From: Piscirickettsiaceae bacterium
GTDB lineage: Bacteria; Pseudomonadota; Gammaproteobacteria; Nitrosococcales; Methylophagaceae
Direction of reading: 5' to 3'
Length of the DNA: 7,850 nucleotides
Assembly: GCA_030620285.1 (NCBI GenBank)
Contig: JAUXFA010000047.1
Location: 1-7,850 of the forward strand
Shown here: positions 1-6,167 of the stretch, piece by piece
Numbering within the stretch: the stretch's first letter is position 1
Layout: every line of letters starts with the position of its first letter
Notes under the pieces: model-generated
Seen by the model: the letters and a program-made list of their open reading frames with translations, nothing else
What the model was told of the DNA's origin: nothing
The model's database searches: none
Made by a program: the position numbers and the translations under genes

Positions 1-36
1 ACCCATCCAAACCCAATAAAAACATCAACAAAAATC

Positions 37-65
37 CTGGATATTTAGGTACTTAAACGTATAAT
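37..65 (+). promoter_or_regulatory. Likely sigma-70 promoter of the recombinase operon
   Basis: A perfect -10 hexamer TATAAT lies at 60-65, 30 bases before the recombinase start codon. The region 17 bases upstream (37-42, CTGGAT) is a poor match to TTGACA, so the -35 is weak or the promoter needs an activator. An imperfect palindrome, CCT at 36-38 and AGG at 47-49, covers the -35 position and could be a protein-binding site. Transcription would be expected to start around position 72, inside the dyad described next. The -10 is seen directly; promoter activity is inferred. Confidence 0.5.
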
Positions 66-69
66 AGAC

Positions 70-91
70 ATATTCCGTTACTAAGGAATAT
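70..91 (+). promoter_or_regulatory. Dyad over start of transcription and RBS of recombinase gene
   Basis: A perfect 7-bp inverted repeat, ATATTCC at 70-76 and GGAATAT at 85-91, is separated by 8 bases. It begins 5 bases after the -10 hexamer and its right arm contains most of the Shine-Dalgarno sequence AAGGAA (83-88). It could be an operator where the recombinase or another protein represses the operon. As RNA it could form a hairpin that hides the ribosome binding site. Small serine recombinases often bind sites near their own promoters, which favours autoregulation, but this is inference. Confidence 0.4.
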
Positions 92-94
92 TCA

Positions 95-643
95 ATGATT
101 TTCAACTACATTCGTGTATCAACAGCTTCCCAGAATACAGAACGACAATTAATCAATAGTACTTGTGATCGTATTTTTAGGGATGTTGCTTCTGGTAAAG
201 ATAAATCACGACCTCAACTTGAATTAATGATGTTGTCACTTCGTACAGGTGATCTAATTAATGTACATGAATTATCACGGTTAGCTCGAAACACTAAAGA
301 TCTACTTGAACTGGTAGAACAAGTATTAAGTGCTGGTGCATCAATCAAATTTCACAAAGAAAATTTATTTTTCAATGGTAAACGAATCGATGATCCATTT
401 CAAAAGCTAATGTTAACAATGCTGGGGGCTATTTCCACCTTTGAGCGTGATTTATTACTTGACCGCATTGCCGAAGGTATTGCTATCGCTAAATCTAAAG
501 GTGTTTACAAAGGCAGAAAGTCCAAATTCAGCAAAATTCAAATTGCAGATATCCGTAAACGGTTTGATGATAGTGATAACAAAACTAAGTTAGCCAAAGA
601 GATTGGTATCACACGTGCTTATTTGTACAGGCTGGTCGCTTAA
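95..643 (+). CDS. Serine recombinase (resolvase/invertase family)
   Basis: This 182-residue protein is a small serine recombinase, which cuts and rejoins DNA at paired sites through a covalent 5'-phosphoserine intermediate. The N-terminal catalytic domain opens with YIRVSTASQNTERQL (residues 5-19), where Ser9 is the expected nucleophile and Arg7 its neighbour. The second active-site block is ELSRLARN (59-66), with Arg62 and Arg65. The usual aspartate before the first of these arginines is serine here, a substitution I believe also occurs in other members. The long dimer/DNA helix is at about 101-134 (LGAISTFERDLLLDRIAEGI at 110-129), then a GRK motif (140-142) and a C-terminal helix-turn-helix at about 150-181. 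The length is normal for resolvases and invertases and all key parts are present, so it looks intact. The ATG start has AAGGAA 6 bases upstream. Whether it acts as an invertase, resolvase or transposon resolvase cannot be told: no clear res or inversion-site pair is visible. It sits at the end of a probable genomic island. Confidence 0.93.
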   Translation: MIFNYIRVSTASQNTERQLINSTCDRIFRDVASGKDKSRPQLELMMLSLRTGDLINVHELSRLARNTKDLLELVEQVLSAGASIKFHKENLFFNGKRIDDPFQKLMLTMLGAISTFERDLLLDRIAEGIAIAKSKGVYKGRKSKFSKIQIADIRKRFDDSDNKTKLAKEIGITRAYLYRLVA

Positions 644-661
644 ACAATAGAAAGGAAGTTA

Positions 662-1000
662 ATGACAATTATTGATAGGTTCACATTTGCAAATCACCAT
701 TACGTTATTGAACTAACGAATGGTTCACTTATGTTTTATCGTGAAGAATTGGATGGCTTTAGCTTCTTCTCTGAGCCCATCAAATCATCCATAATAACCA
801 ATGACATCAAGTCGCCAACAACACTGCTTAGAATGATTGCAAGGAAGGTTACACGATACTTATATGACAATCGTATCAAGTACTTCTATCTAACCGTTGA
901 TGATACAAAAAGGAAAAGGATTTATGAGAACTTTTTGAGTGGCTTGGCTGAATATAATTATCAAGTTACAGATGACATAATTAATGTATCTAAAGTGTAG
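662..1000 (+). CDS. Unknown 112-residue protein coupled to the recombinase gene
   Basis: I do not recognise this protein. It begins 18 bases after the recombinase stop codon with a strong ribosome binding site (AAAGGAAG, 651-658), so the two genes are very probably one transcription unit. It has no signal peptide or membrane segment and is expected to be cytoplasmic. The N-terminal half (about 1-45) looks like short beta strands (YVIELTNGSLMFYREELDGF at 14-33). The middle (51-70) is basic and probably helical, and the C-terminal part has alternating strand and helix (YFYLTVDDTKRKRIYENFLS, 74-93). Charged, aromatic-rich small proteins of this sort are common in prophages and islands. A role as an accessory or control protein for the recombinase is only a guess from position. 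Its AT-rich base use resembles the recombinase gene and fits acquired DNA. Confidence 0.7.
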   Translation: MTIIDRFTFANHHYVIELTNGSLMFYREELDGFSFFSEPIKSSIITNDIKSPTTLLRMIARKVTRYLYDNRIKYFYLTVDDTKRKRIYENFLSGLAEYNYQVTDDIINVSKV

Positions 1001-1075
1001 TTAGCTCAATCCGTCGCTTACGTGCCAAAAGCAGCCATTCGCTTAACGGTAGTTTTATGTCTTGGGTTGATTAGC

Positions 1076-1161
1076 ACATAGGTGTTTTACTATAAACATA
1101 AGGGACTTAAAAATCCCTCGGCTTCACGGCCGTGCCGGTTCGATTCCGGCCCTAGGTACCA
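1076..1161 (+). pseudogene. tRNA-Leu(UAA)-like remnant, 5' half degenerate
   Basis: The 3' part is a clear tRNA-Leu: anticodon stem AGGGA/TCCCT (1101-1105, 1114-1118) around a UAA anticodon, a long class II variable arm (about 1119-1132), T arm GCCGG-TTCGATT-CCGGC (1134-1150), acceptor strand CCTAGGT (1151-1157), discriminator A and encoded CCA (1159-1161). The upstream bases also fold in a tRNA-like way. ACATAGG (1076-1082) pairs with the acceptor strand at 6 of 7 positions, and GTTT/AAAC (1084-1087, 1094-1097) gives a 4-bp stem at the D-arm position. However, the D loop lacks the conserved GG, the length between elements is short, and the anticodon loop has 8 bases (CTTAAAAA) instead of 7. 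A normal working tRNA is therefore unlikely. The best reading is a displaced 3' tRNA fragment joined to element DNA that keeps some tRNA resemblance. Confidence 0.65.
1101..1161 (+). other. Probable att site: displaced 3' end of tRNA-Leu
   Basis: Elements that integrate in the 3' half of a tRNA gene rebuild that gene on one side and leave the original 3' end as a direct repeat on the other. Here a tRNA-Leu 3' end, from the anticodon arm through CCA, stands without a proper 5' half and is followed by a tRNA-style terminator. The element would therefore lie to the left and ordinary chromosome to the right. This agrees with the recombinase gene on the left and exported-protein genes on the right. 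The matching intact tRNA copy is outside the window, so the repeat itself cannot be shown. Confidence 0.6.
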
Positions 1162-1172
1162 TCTTATATATG

Positions 1173-1202
1173 AAAGCCCTGATTCGCTAGCGGGGCTTTT
1201 TT
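1173..1202 (+). terminator. Rho-independent terminator after the tRNA-Leu 3' end
   Basis: An 8-bp stem, AAAGCCCT (1173-1180) with GGGGCTTT (1192-1199, one G-T pair), has an 11-base loop and runs into TTT (1200-1202). It starts 11 bases after the encoded CCA, the normal place for a tRNA gene terminator. That supports the idea that this side is the original chromosomal downstream flank of the tRNA gene. Confidence 0.85.
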
Positions 1203-1218
1203 ATGGGGGCAATGCAGG

Positions 1219-1248
1219 GCCACATAATATTTTCTGATATTATGTGGC
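1219..1248. repeat. Perfect 12-bp inverted repeat with 6-base loop
   Basis: GCCACATAATAT (1219-1230) and ATATTATGTGGC (1237-1248) are perfect reverse complements around TTTCTG. The hexamer CAGGGC occurs on both sides (1215-1220 and 1248-1253), overlapping the arms by one to two bases. No T tract follows, so it is not a typical terminator. A weak promoter can be drawn over it (CTGATA at 1234-1239, 18-base spacer, TATATC at 1258-1263), in which case the palindrome would be an operator for the gene at 1289. It could also be a small palindromic insertion with short target repeats. Confidence 0.75.
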
Positions 1249-1274
1249 AGGGCAGACTATATCTTCAACTAAGC

Positions 1275-1279
1275 AAGGA
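1275..1279 (+). promoter_or_regulatory. RBS that sets the start at GTG 1289
   Basis: AAGGA at 1275-1279 lies 9 bases before GTG 1289. The longer reading frame would begin at GTG 1244, inside the inverted-repeat arm, without a good Shine-Dalgarno sequence and with 15 extra residues before the signal peptide. The 1289 start gives a standard signal peptide directly. Confidence 0.75.
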
Positions 1280-1288
1280 TTTACTATC

Positions 1289-1882
1289 GTGTACTCAACA
1301 TTATTAAAAACTGTAACTACAGCTATTCTCACCTGTACTATATTAGTGTCAACACAAGTACTTGCTCTAGACTTGAACTTGAACTTAGAAGATAACTCTG
1401 CATTAACACGACTAACTGACACTGACTGGACCTTATTAAAATCTACAGCTAAGGATGCCTTAAATAATAGTGAAGATGGCAGTAGCCATGTTTGGAAAAA
1501 TCATGAAACATCAAATGCTGGTGTTATCACAATATTATCCACCGAAGAAACTGACAACAGCTATTGTCGTAACACAAGGTTTATTAATACTGCCAGAGAC
1601 CTAACCAGCACAACTTTTGTTAACTTGTGTAAACAAGAAGACAAGTGGGCTGAAGCCAGTCCTCGCTCAACGACAACGGCAACACAAAATGACTTACCAA
1701 GCTCATCTTCCTCTGTAATGCTAAATGATACACCTGCTGTATCAACCGAGATAACAAATAAAACTCTTGGACAAACATCTGAGTATTGCCGTGAATTATT
1801 CCAAAATATTGAATCTTTAAAGGGAAAACCGGCAAGACGTTCAGCGGCTATTGAACTACATAAGGCAGAATGCTTAAGATAA
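1289..1882 (+). CDS. Exported protein with surface-antigen (17 kDa antigen-like) domain
   Basis: From GTG 1289 the product has 197 residues. It starts with a Sec signal peptide (Lys7, hydrophobic stretch about 8-22, probable cleavage after VLA at 24-26); no convincing lipobox is present. Residues 39-122 match the pattern of the RT0821/Lpp0805-type surface antigen domain: a helix with LTDTDW and KDALN (42-59), then DG, W69-x-N, G78, a C93-R94 pair, C114 and W120. A Ser/Thr-rich linker follows (about 122-160). The tail, about 164-197, is probably a helical hairpin with two cysteines (C167 and C195) that may form a disulfide. In other proteobacteria the domain occurs in small envelope proteins of unclear function, and I cannot assign a reaction. 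The next gene, an exported cytochrome, begins 174 bases later. The domain call comes from motif pattern only. Confidence 0.72.
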   Translation: MYSTLLKTVTTAILTCTILVSTQVLALDLNLNLEDNSALTRLTDTDWTLLKSTAKDALNNSEDGSSHVWKNHETSNAGVITILSTEETDNSYCRNTRFINTARDLTSTTFVNLCKQEDKWAEASPRSTTTATQNDLPSSSSSVMLNDTPAVSTEITNKTLGQTSEYCRELFQNIESLKGKPARRSAAIELHKAECLR

Positions 1883-2056
1883 GCACCCTACTTACAAGGA
1901 AGTCAAACTATCAAAACACTCGAACAGATACAATTAGTCTTTCAAAATTATATTAAGATGAGTGTAGCGGTCAAGTAAAACAGGAATGGCTTATTTCGTA
2001 ATTACCTGCCTGAGTCTGTTGACAGCATTTTAGAATTTAATAGGAAATACATAAGT

Positions 2057-4372
2057 TTGTTCCAGCGTATTAGTTGCTTTAAAGTTTACCTCCTGCTGTT
2101 ATCAACATTATTGACAACAGCATTTAATGCTCTTGCAGCAGAGCCAGGATTGTGGATTGGACCGCCTGAAGACAAGCTGTCAACACATCAGTTCGTGGAT
2201 AATACCCAGTGCATTGAATGCCATACAGAGCAGGGAAAAGAATGGCAGGGTTCTCACCATGCACAAGCTATGCAATTGGCTAATGAGAAAACGGTTAAAG
2301 GTGACTTTAATGACATTAAATTCACCCACCATAAAATAACATCTACTTTTTTTCGTTCGGATGATGCGTTTTTCGTAAAGACTGTTGGCCCTGACGGTAT
2401 ACATACAGATTTTAAGATTAAATATACGTTTGGTGTTGAGCCATTACAGCAATACATTGTCGAATTAGATAAGGGACATTTACACACCTTAGATATAGCG
2501 TGGGATACTAGACCCGAAAACATCGGGGGGCAAAGATGGTTCCGTTTAGTTCCTGATGAACATACAAAACCTGGGGAGCCATTACACTGGACTGGCCTTA
2601 ACTATAATTGGAACAACCGTTGTGCAGAGTGTCATTCTACTAATGTACAAAAAAACTACAATTTGGCATCAGACACTTACAACACCAGTTGGAGTGAAGT
2701 AAACGTAAGCTGTCAATCATGTCATGGTCCAGGTACCGAGCATGTGGATTGGGCGGCACTATCTGACTCAGATGAAAAGCAACTTCAGGGAAAAGGACTA
2801 ATCGTTGATTATCAAAATAATGATCAACGTTACCAAATAGAAACCTGTGCCCGATGCCATTCTCGACGCCATCAAGTGAGCGCTGTTGACAGACATGGTG
2901 AAAAGTTTATGGATGACTTCATGCCCTCTTTATTGACTGAAAGCCTATATCATCCCGATGGCCAAATATTGGATGAGGTATTCGTTCATGGTTCTTTCTT
3001 ACAAAGTAAAATGTACGCAAAAGGTGTTGGTTGTTTGGATTGCCATAACCCACACTCAGGGAAATTAAAATTAACTGGCAATGCTTTATGCTTACAATGT
3101 CATGGAAGTTCTCCACCTCAACAACGTTTCCCAAACCTTCAAGTAAAGCAATACGACTCGCCAGAACATCACTTCCATAAACAAGGAAGTGACGGTGCTC
3201 AATGTGTTAATTGTCATATGCCGACAACAACCTATATGGAAGTCGATCCGAGAAGAGACCATAGTTTCAAAATTCCTAATCCTGCATTATCGCTGAAGAT
3301 AAATACACCTAATGCATGTAATAGCTGTCATCAAGATAAGTCCATTAAATGGGCTAAAGACGCAATGGTTAAATGGTATGGCAACAAATCATTAACTGGA
3401 CAAAGCTATGGTGAGCTAATCTATGCAACTCGTCATGGTGGTTCTAATGCCTTAGGTGAGATAGTTAAATTTATAAATGATGATGACAATCCAGCTATAC
3501 AAACAGCCACCTTGATACAAGAGCTAGTTAAATATTTCCCCCAGTCTAAGGCTATAGGCACCTCTATCGAATCACTAAAACATTCCGACCCATTAGTTAG
3601 AGCTGCTGCTGTGGCTAATATTGAGCAGATCCCAGTCCAATATAGGCTGCCTCTGCTTACTCCTCTTTTAGATGATCCTGTACGGGCTGTGCGAATTAAT
3701 GCCGCACGTGTTGCTGCAGTAATACCTGCCAAAGAGTTGGCTGATTCAGAAATAACATTTAACACAGCAATAGAGGAATATAAAGCGTTACAAAACTCTT
3801 TATCAGATACAGCTGAAGCACATCTCAATCTTGGGGTGTTATACACAGACCAACAACAATTTACCTATGCAGAAAATGAGTTTAAACAAGCGATTGCTCT
3901 CAACTCATATTTTTTCCCAGCCTATATTAATCTTGCAAACTTATATAACCGTTTAGGTAAAAATGAACAAGCTGAAATTGAGTATAGAAAAGCAACACAA
4001 ATTGCACCAGACAATGGCGAAATATATTACTCACTAGGCTTATTACTCGCGGAGCAAAACAGATATGCTAATGCTGTAACCGAGCTAGCCAATGCCTACA
4101 AATTACTACCTGAAAGGATACGTGTTGCTTATAACTATGCGCTATCACTCCAACACCTTGGACAATATTCTGCAGCTGAAGCAGTATTAAAACAGACTCA
4201 TGCAAAAGCCCCCACCAATAGTGATATTGTCTATGCACTTGTTATTCTTTATGGTCAGCAACAAAACTGGCCGTCAGCCATGGAGTATGCTGAAATTCTT
4301 GTAGACTTATCGCCAAACGAAAAAGAGCCAGCACAATTGCTTCAACACATTAAAAGCCAATTAAAACCTTGA
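2057..4372 (+). CDS. Octaheme c-type cytochrome with HEAT-like and TPR repeats
   Basis: This 771-residue protein should be a periplasmic electron carrier or redox enzyme. A Sec signal peptide (1-28, cleavage near ALA-AEP) is followed by eight CXXCH heme c sites at residues 52-56, 189-193, 219-223, 264-268, 326-330, 345-349, 383-387 and 421-425. The blocks CHMPTTTYM (386-394), RDHSFKIPNPALS (400-412) and PNACNSCH (418-425) are typical of cytochrome c554-like multiheme proteins fused to TPRs. HEAT-like helices lie at about 465-565 (HSDPLVRAAAVANIEQ at 509-524, DDPVRAVRINAARVAA at 539-554). At least four TPR-type helical pairs follow at about 585-760. The repeats suggest docking to a partner protein. 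The start is TTG 2057, with AGGAAA at 2042-2047; no in-frame ATG is seen just upstream, and the signal peptide begins directly there. Maturation would need a cytochrome c assembly system encoded elsewhere. The substrate is unknown. The lack of a CXXCK site argues against a NrfA-like nitrite reductase. Confidence 0.92.
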   Translation: MFQRISCFKVYLLLLSTLLTTAFNALAAEPGLWIGPPEDKLSTHQFVDNTQCIECHTEQGKEWQGSHHAQAMQLANEKTVKGDFNDIKFTHHKITSTFFRSDDAFFVKTVGPDGIHTDFKIKYTFGVEPLQQYIVELDKGHLHTLDIAWDTRPENIGGQRWFRLVPDEHTKPGEPLHWTGLNYNWNNRCAECHSTNVQKNYNLASDTYNTSWSEVNVSCQSCHGPGTEHVDWAALSDSDEKQLQGKGLIVDYQNNDQRYQIETCARCHSRRHQVSAVDRHGEKFMDDFMPSLLTESLYHPDGQILDEVFVHGSFLQSKMYAKGVGCLDCHNPHSGKLKLTGNALCLQCHGSSPPQQRFPNLQVKQYDSPEHHFHKQGSDGAQCVNCHMPTTTYMEVDPRRDHSFKIPNPALSLKINTPNACNSCHQDKSIKWAKDAMVKWYGNKSLTGQSYGELIYATRHGGSNALGEIVKFINDDDNPAIQTATLIQELVKYFPQSKAIGTSIESLKHSDPLVRAAAVANIEQIPVQYRLPLLTPLLDDPVRAVRINAARVAAVIPAKELADSEITFNTAIEEYKALQNSLSDTAEAHLNLGVLYTDQQQFTYAENEFKQAIALNSYFFPAYINLANLYNRLGKNEQAEIEYRKATQIAPDNGEIYYSLGLLLAEQNRYANAVTELANAYKLLPERIRVAYNYALSLQHLGQYSAAEAVLKQTHAKAPTNSDIVYALVILYGQQQNWPSAMEYAEILVDLSPNEKEPAQLLQHIKSQLKP

Positions 4373-4481
4373 TACTCAGCATATCTCATATTATCATTAT
4401 CTTAAGACAAATTACGTAAAGAATACCGTTCCTACAAGAACACGTTACCTGACAAGTAATAAACACAAAAAAAGGATCAAA

Positions 4482-6089
4482 ATGAAAAATAAAACCCAAT
4501 TTTTCACAGCCCTACTCGCCGCAGTAATTTTTTCTTCAACTACTGCTGTCGCCCAATCTAAAAAACCCAATATCCTTGTTATTTGGGGTGATGATATTGG
4601 CTATTGGAATATCAGCCACAACAATCACGGCATGATGGGGTACAAGACTCCGAATATTGATCGCATAGCAAAAGAAGGCGTGGCCTTCACAGATTATTAC
4701 GGTCAGCAAAGCTGTACGGCCGGTCGAGCAGCATTCATCAGTGGCTCGGTGCCTGTCCGCTCAGGCATGACCAAGGTCGGACTACCTGGAGCAAAAGAAG
4801 GTTGGCAAAAAGTTGACGTAACTATGGCTACCGTTCTTAAAAGTCAGGGTTACGCCACGGGCCAATTCGGTAAGAACCATCAGGGTGATCGCAATGAACA
4901 CCTACCAACAATTCATGGTTTCGATGAGTTCTTTGGCAACCTTTACCACCTCAATGCTGAAGAAGAGCCAGAAAATGAAGATTATCCGCGTGATATGGAG
5001 TTAGCTAATGGCATGACGTTCCTTGAGACGTTTGGTCCACGCGGCGTGTTACACACTTGGGCAACTGATAAAGACGATCCCACAGAAGATCCACGCTTTG
5101 GTCGTGTGGGTAAACAAAAAATAGAAGACACCGGCTTTCTTACTAAAAAGCGTATGGAAACTATTGATGATGAAACTGTCGCTGCCGCTAAAGATTTTAT
5201 CACGCGCCAAGTCAAAGCTGACAAACCATTCTTCACTTGGTGGAATGGGACTCGAATGCACTTTCGTACATACGTGAAAGATGAGTTACGTGGCATTTCA
5301 GGGCAAGATGAATATAGTGATGGCATGGTTGAACATGACTTGCATGTAGGTGAATTGCTAACGCTTCTTGATGATCTCGGTATCGCCGATAATACCATCG
5401 TTATGTATTCCACCGACAACGGCCCCCACTACAACACTTGGCCAGATGCTGGAACAATGCCATTCCGTGGTGAAAAGAATTCCAACTGGGAAGGTGCTTA
5501 CCGTGTGCCAGCATTCGTACGTTGGCCCAACCACTTCCAAGCAAACACTACGCTTAATGGCATTGTCTCTCACGAAGATTGGTTACCCACTTTTGCTGCT
5601 GCCGCAGGTGCATCAGACATCAAAGAGAAACTTCTTGACGGAACTGAGCTTAACGGTCGGAAATACAGGAATCACATAGATGGCTTCAATATGCTGGACT
5701 ACCTCAGTGGTAACAGTGAAAAATCGCCCCGCAACTATTTCTGGTATCCAGATGATGAAGGCGAGTTTGTAGCTGCGCGCTATGGCGATTGGAAGTTAGT
5801 CTTTAAAGAAAATCGAGCTGAGACTATGGATCTTTGGCGTGAACCGTTCGTTGAACTGCGTGCACCGCTTCTGTTTCACCTTCGTCGCGATCCATTTGAG
5901 AAAGCACAGCACAACTCTAACACTTACAATGACTGGTGGATGGACCGTACTGGGTTCATTTTTCCTCCAGTCGCGGGAGAGTTATCGAAGTTCATCATGA
6001 CCATGAAAGAATATCCTCCAAGCCAAAAAGCAGGATCTTGGAACGTCGGAAAGATCATGAAGCAATTGCTAAATGGGCAAGGTAGCTAA
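4482..6089 (+). CDS. Secreted arylsulfatase (formylglycine type I)
   Basis: The 535-residue product hydrolyses sulfate esters, releasing sulfate from an unknown organic substrate, probably in the periplasm or outside the cell. A Sec signal peptide spans 1-24 (cleavage after AVA). PNILVIWGDDIGY (29-41) carries the calcium-binding aspartates Asp37 and Asp38. QQSCTAGRAAFISG (75-88) is the sulfatase signature, with Cys78 to be oxidised to formylglycine and Arg82 conserved. FGKNHQGD (129-136) supplies Lys131 and His133. His260 follows, then STDNGPH (310-316) with metal ligands Asp312 and Asn313, and GEKNSNWEG (330-338) with Lys332. All main catalytic positions are present and the length is typical, so the enzyme looks active. 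A formylglycine-generating enzyme is needed and is not in this window. ATG 4482 has AAAGGA at 4471-4476. It follows the cytochrome gene by 109 bp and precedes the barrel gene by 78 bp, suggesting linked function. Confidence 0.95.
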   Translation: MKNKTQFFTALLAAVIFSSTTAVAQSKKPNILVIWGDDIGYWNISHNNHGMMGYKTPNIDRIAKEGVAFTDYYGQQSCTAGRAAFISGSVPVRSGMTKVGLPGAKEGWQKVDVTMATVLKSQGYATGQFGKNHQGDRNEHLPTIHGFDEFFGNLYHLNAEEEPENEDYPRDMELANGMTFLETFGPRGVLHTWATDKDDPTEDPRFGRVGKQKIEDTGFLTKKRMETIDDETVAAAKDFITRQVKADKPFFTWWNGTRMHFRTYVKDELRGISGQDEYSDGMVEHDLHVGELLTLLDDLGIADNTIVMYSTDNGPHYNTWPDAGTMPFRGEKNSNWEGAYRVPAFVRWPNHFQANTTLNGIVSHEDWLPTFAAAAGASDIKEKLLDGTELNGRKYRNHIDGFNMLDYLSGNSEKSPRNYFWYPDDEGEFVAARYGDWKLVFKENRAETMDLWREPFVELRAPLLFHLRRDPFEKAQHNSNTYNDWWMDRTGFIFPPVAGELSKFIMTMKEYPPSQKAGSWNVGKIMKQLLNGQGS

Positions 6090-6103
6090 TAGGAATAACA
6101 AAG

Positions 6104-6137
6104 AGTATTAACATAGAGAAAAAATGATTTTAATACT
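6104..6137. repeat. AT-rich 8-bp inverted repeat between sulfatase and barrel genes
   Basis: AGTATTAA (6104-6111) and TTAATACT (6130-6137) are perfect reverse complements with an 18-base spacer. The stem has few G-C pairs and no T tract, so a strong terminator is unlikely. It could be an operator for the barrel gene or a weak mRNA hairpin that changes expression between the two genes. Function is not shown. Confidence 0.4.
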
Positions 6138-6167
6138 GTAATTAAAGTAGGCAAAGGAATAAATAAT

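Noticed and set aside
1006..1070. Hairpin TCAATCC/GGGTTGA after the 112-residue gene, considered as terminator or integron attC site
   Set aside because: The arms are only 7 bp with one G-T pair and a 51-base loop, with no T tract and no proper attC core sequences.
1076..1161. A working tRNA-Leu gene
   Set aside because: The D loop lacks GG, the D arm is too short, one acceptor pair is broken and the anticodon loop has 8 bases.
1244..1288. Longer N-terminus for the surface-antigen protein from GTG 1244
   Set aside because: The start falls in an inverted-repeat arm, lacks a good RBS and puts 15 residues ahead of the signal peptide; GTG 1289 has AAGGA at a suitable distance.
2019..2053. Promoter for the cytochrome gene based on TTGACA at 2019-2024
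   Set aside because: No -10 hexamer occurs at 16-18 bases; the nearest AT-rich candidates are at wrong spacing (11 or 23 bases).
3433..3846. Minus-strand reading frame of 137 codons inside the cytochrome gene
   Set aside because: It lies opposite the well-supported HEAT-like region, has no family motif and is best explained as a shadow frame.
2057..4372. Assignment to NrfA-type nitrite reductase or hydroxylamine oxidoreductase
   Set aside because: All eight heme sites are CXXCH with no CXXCK, and the heme spacing plus C-terminal HEAT/TPR repeats fit neither family.
4412..4419. TTACGTAA palindrome upstream of the sulfatase gene as an operator
   Set aside because: An 8-bp palindrome in AT-rich DNA is easily due to chance, and nothing else supports it.
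4982..5419. Minus-strand reading frame of 145 codons inside the sulfatase gene
   Set aside because: It overlaps conserved catalytic coding sequence on the other strand, and its composition looks like a back-translation shadow.
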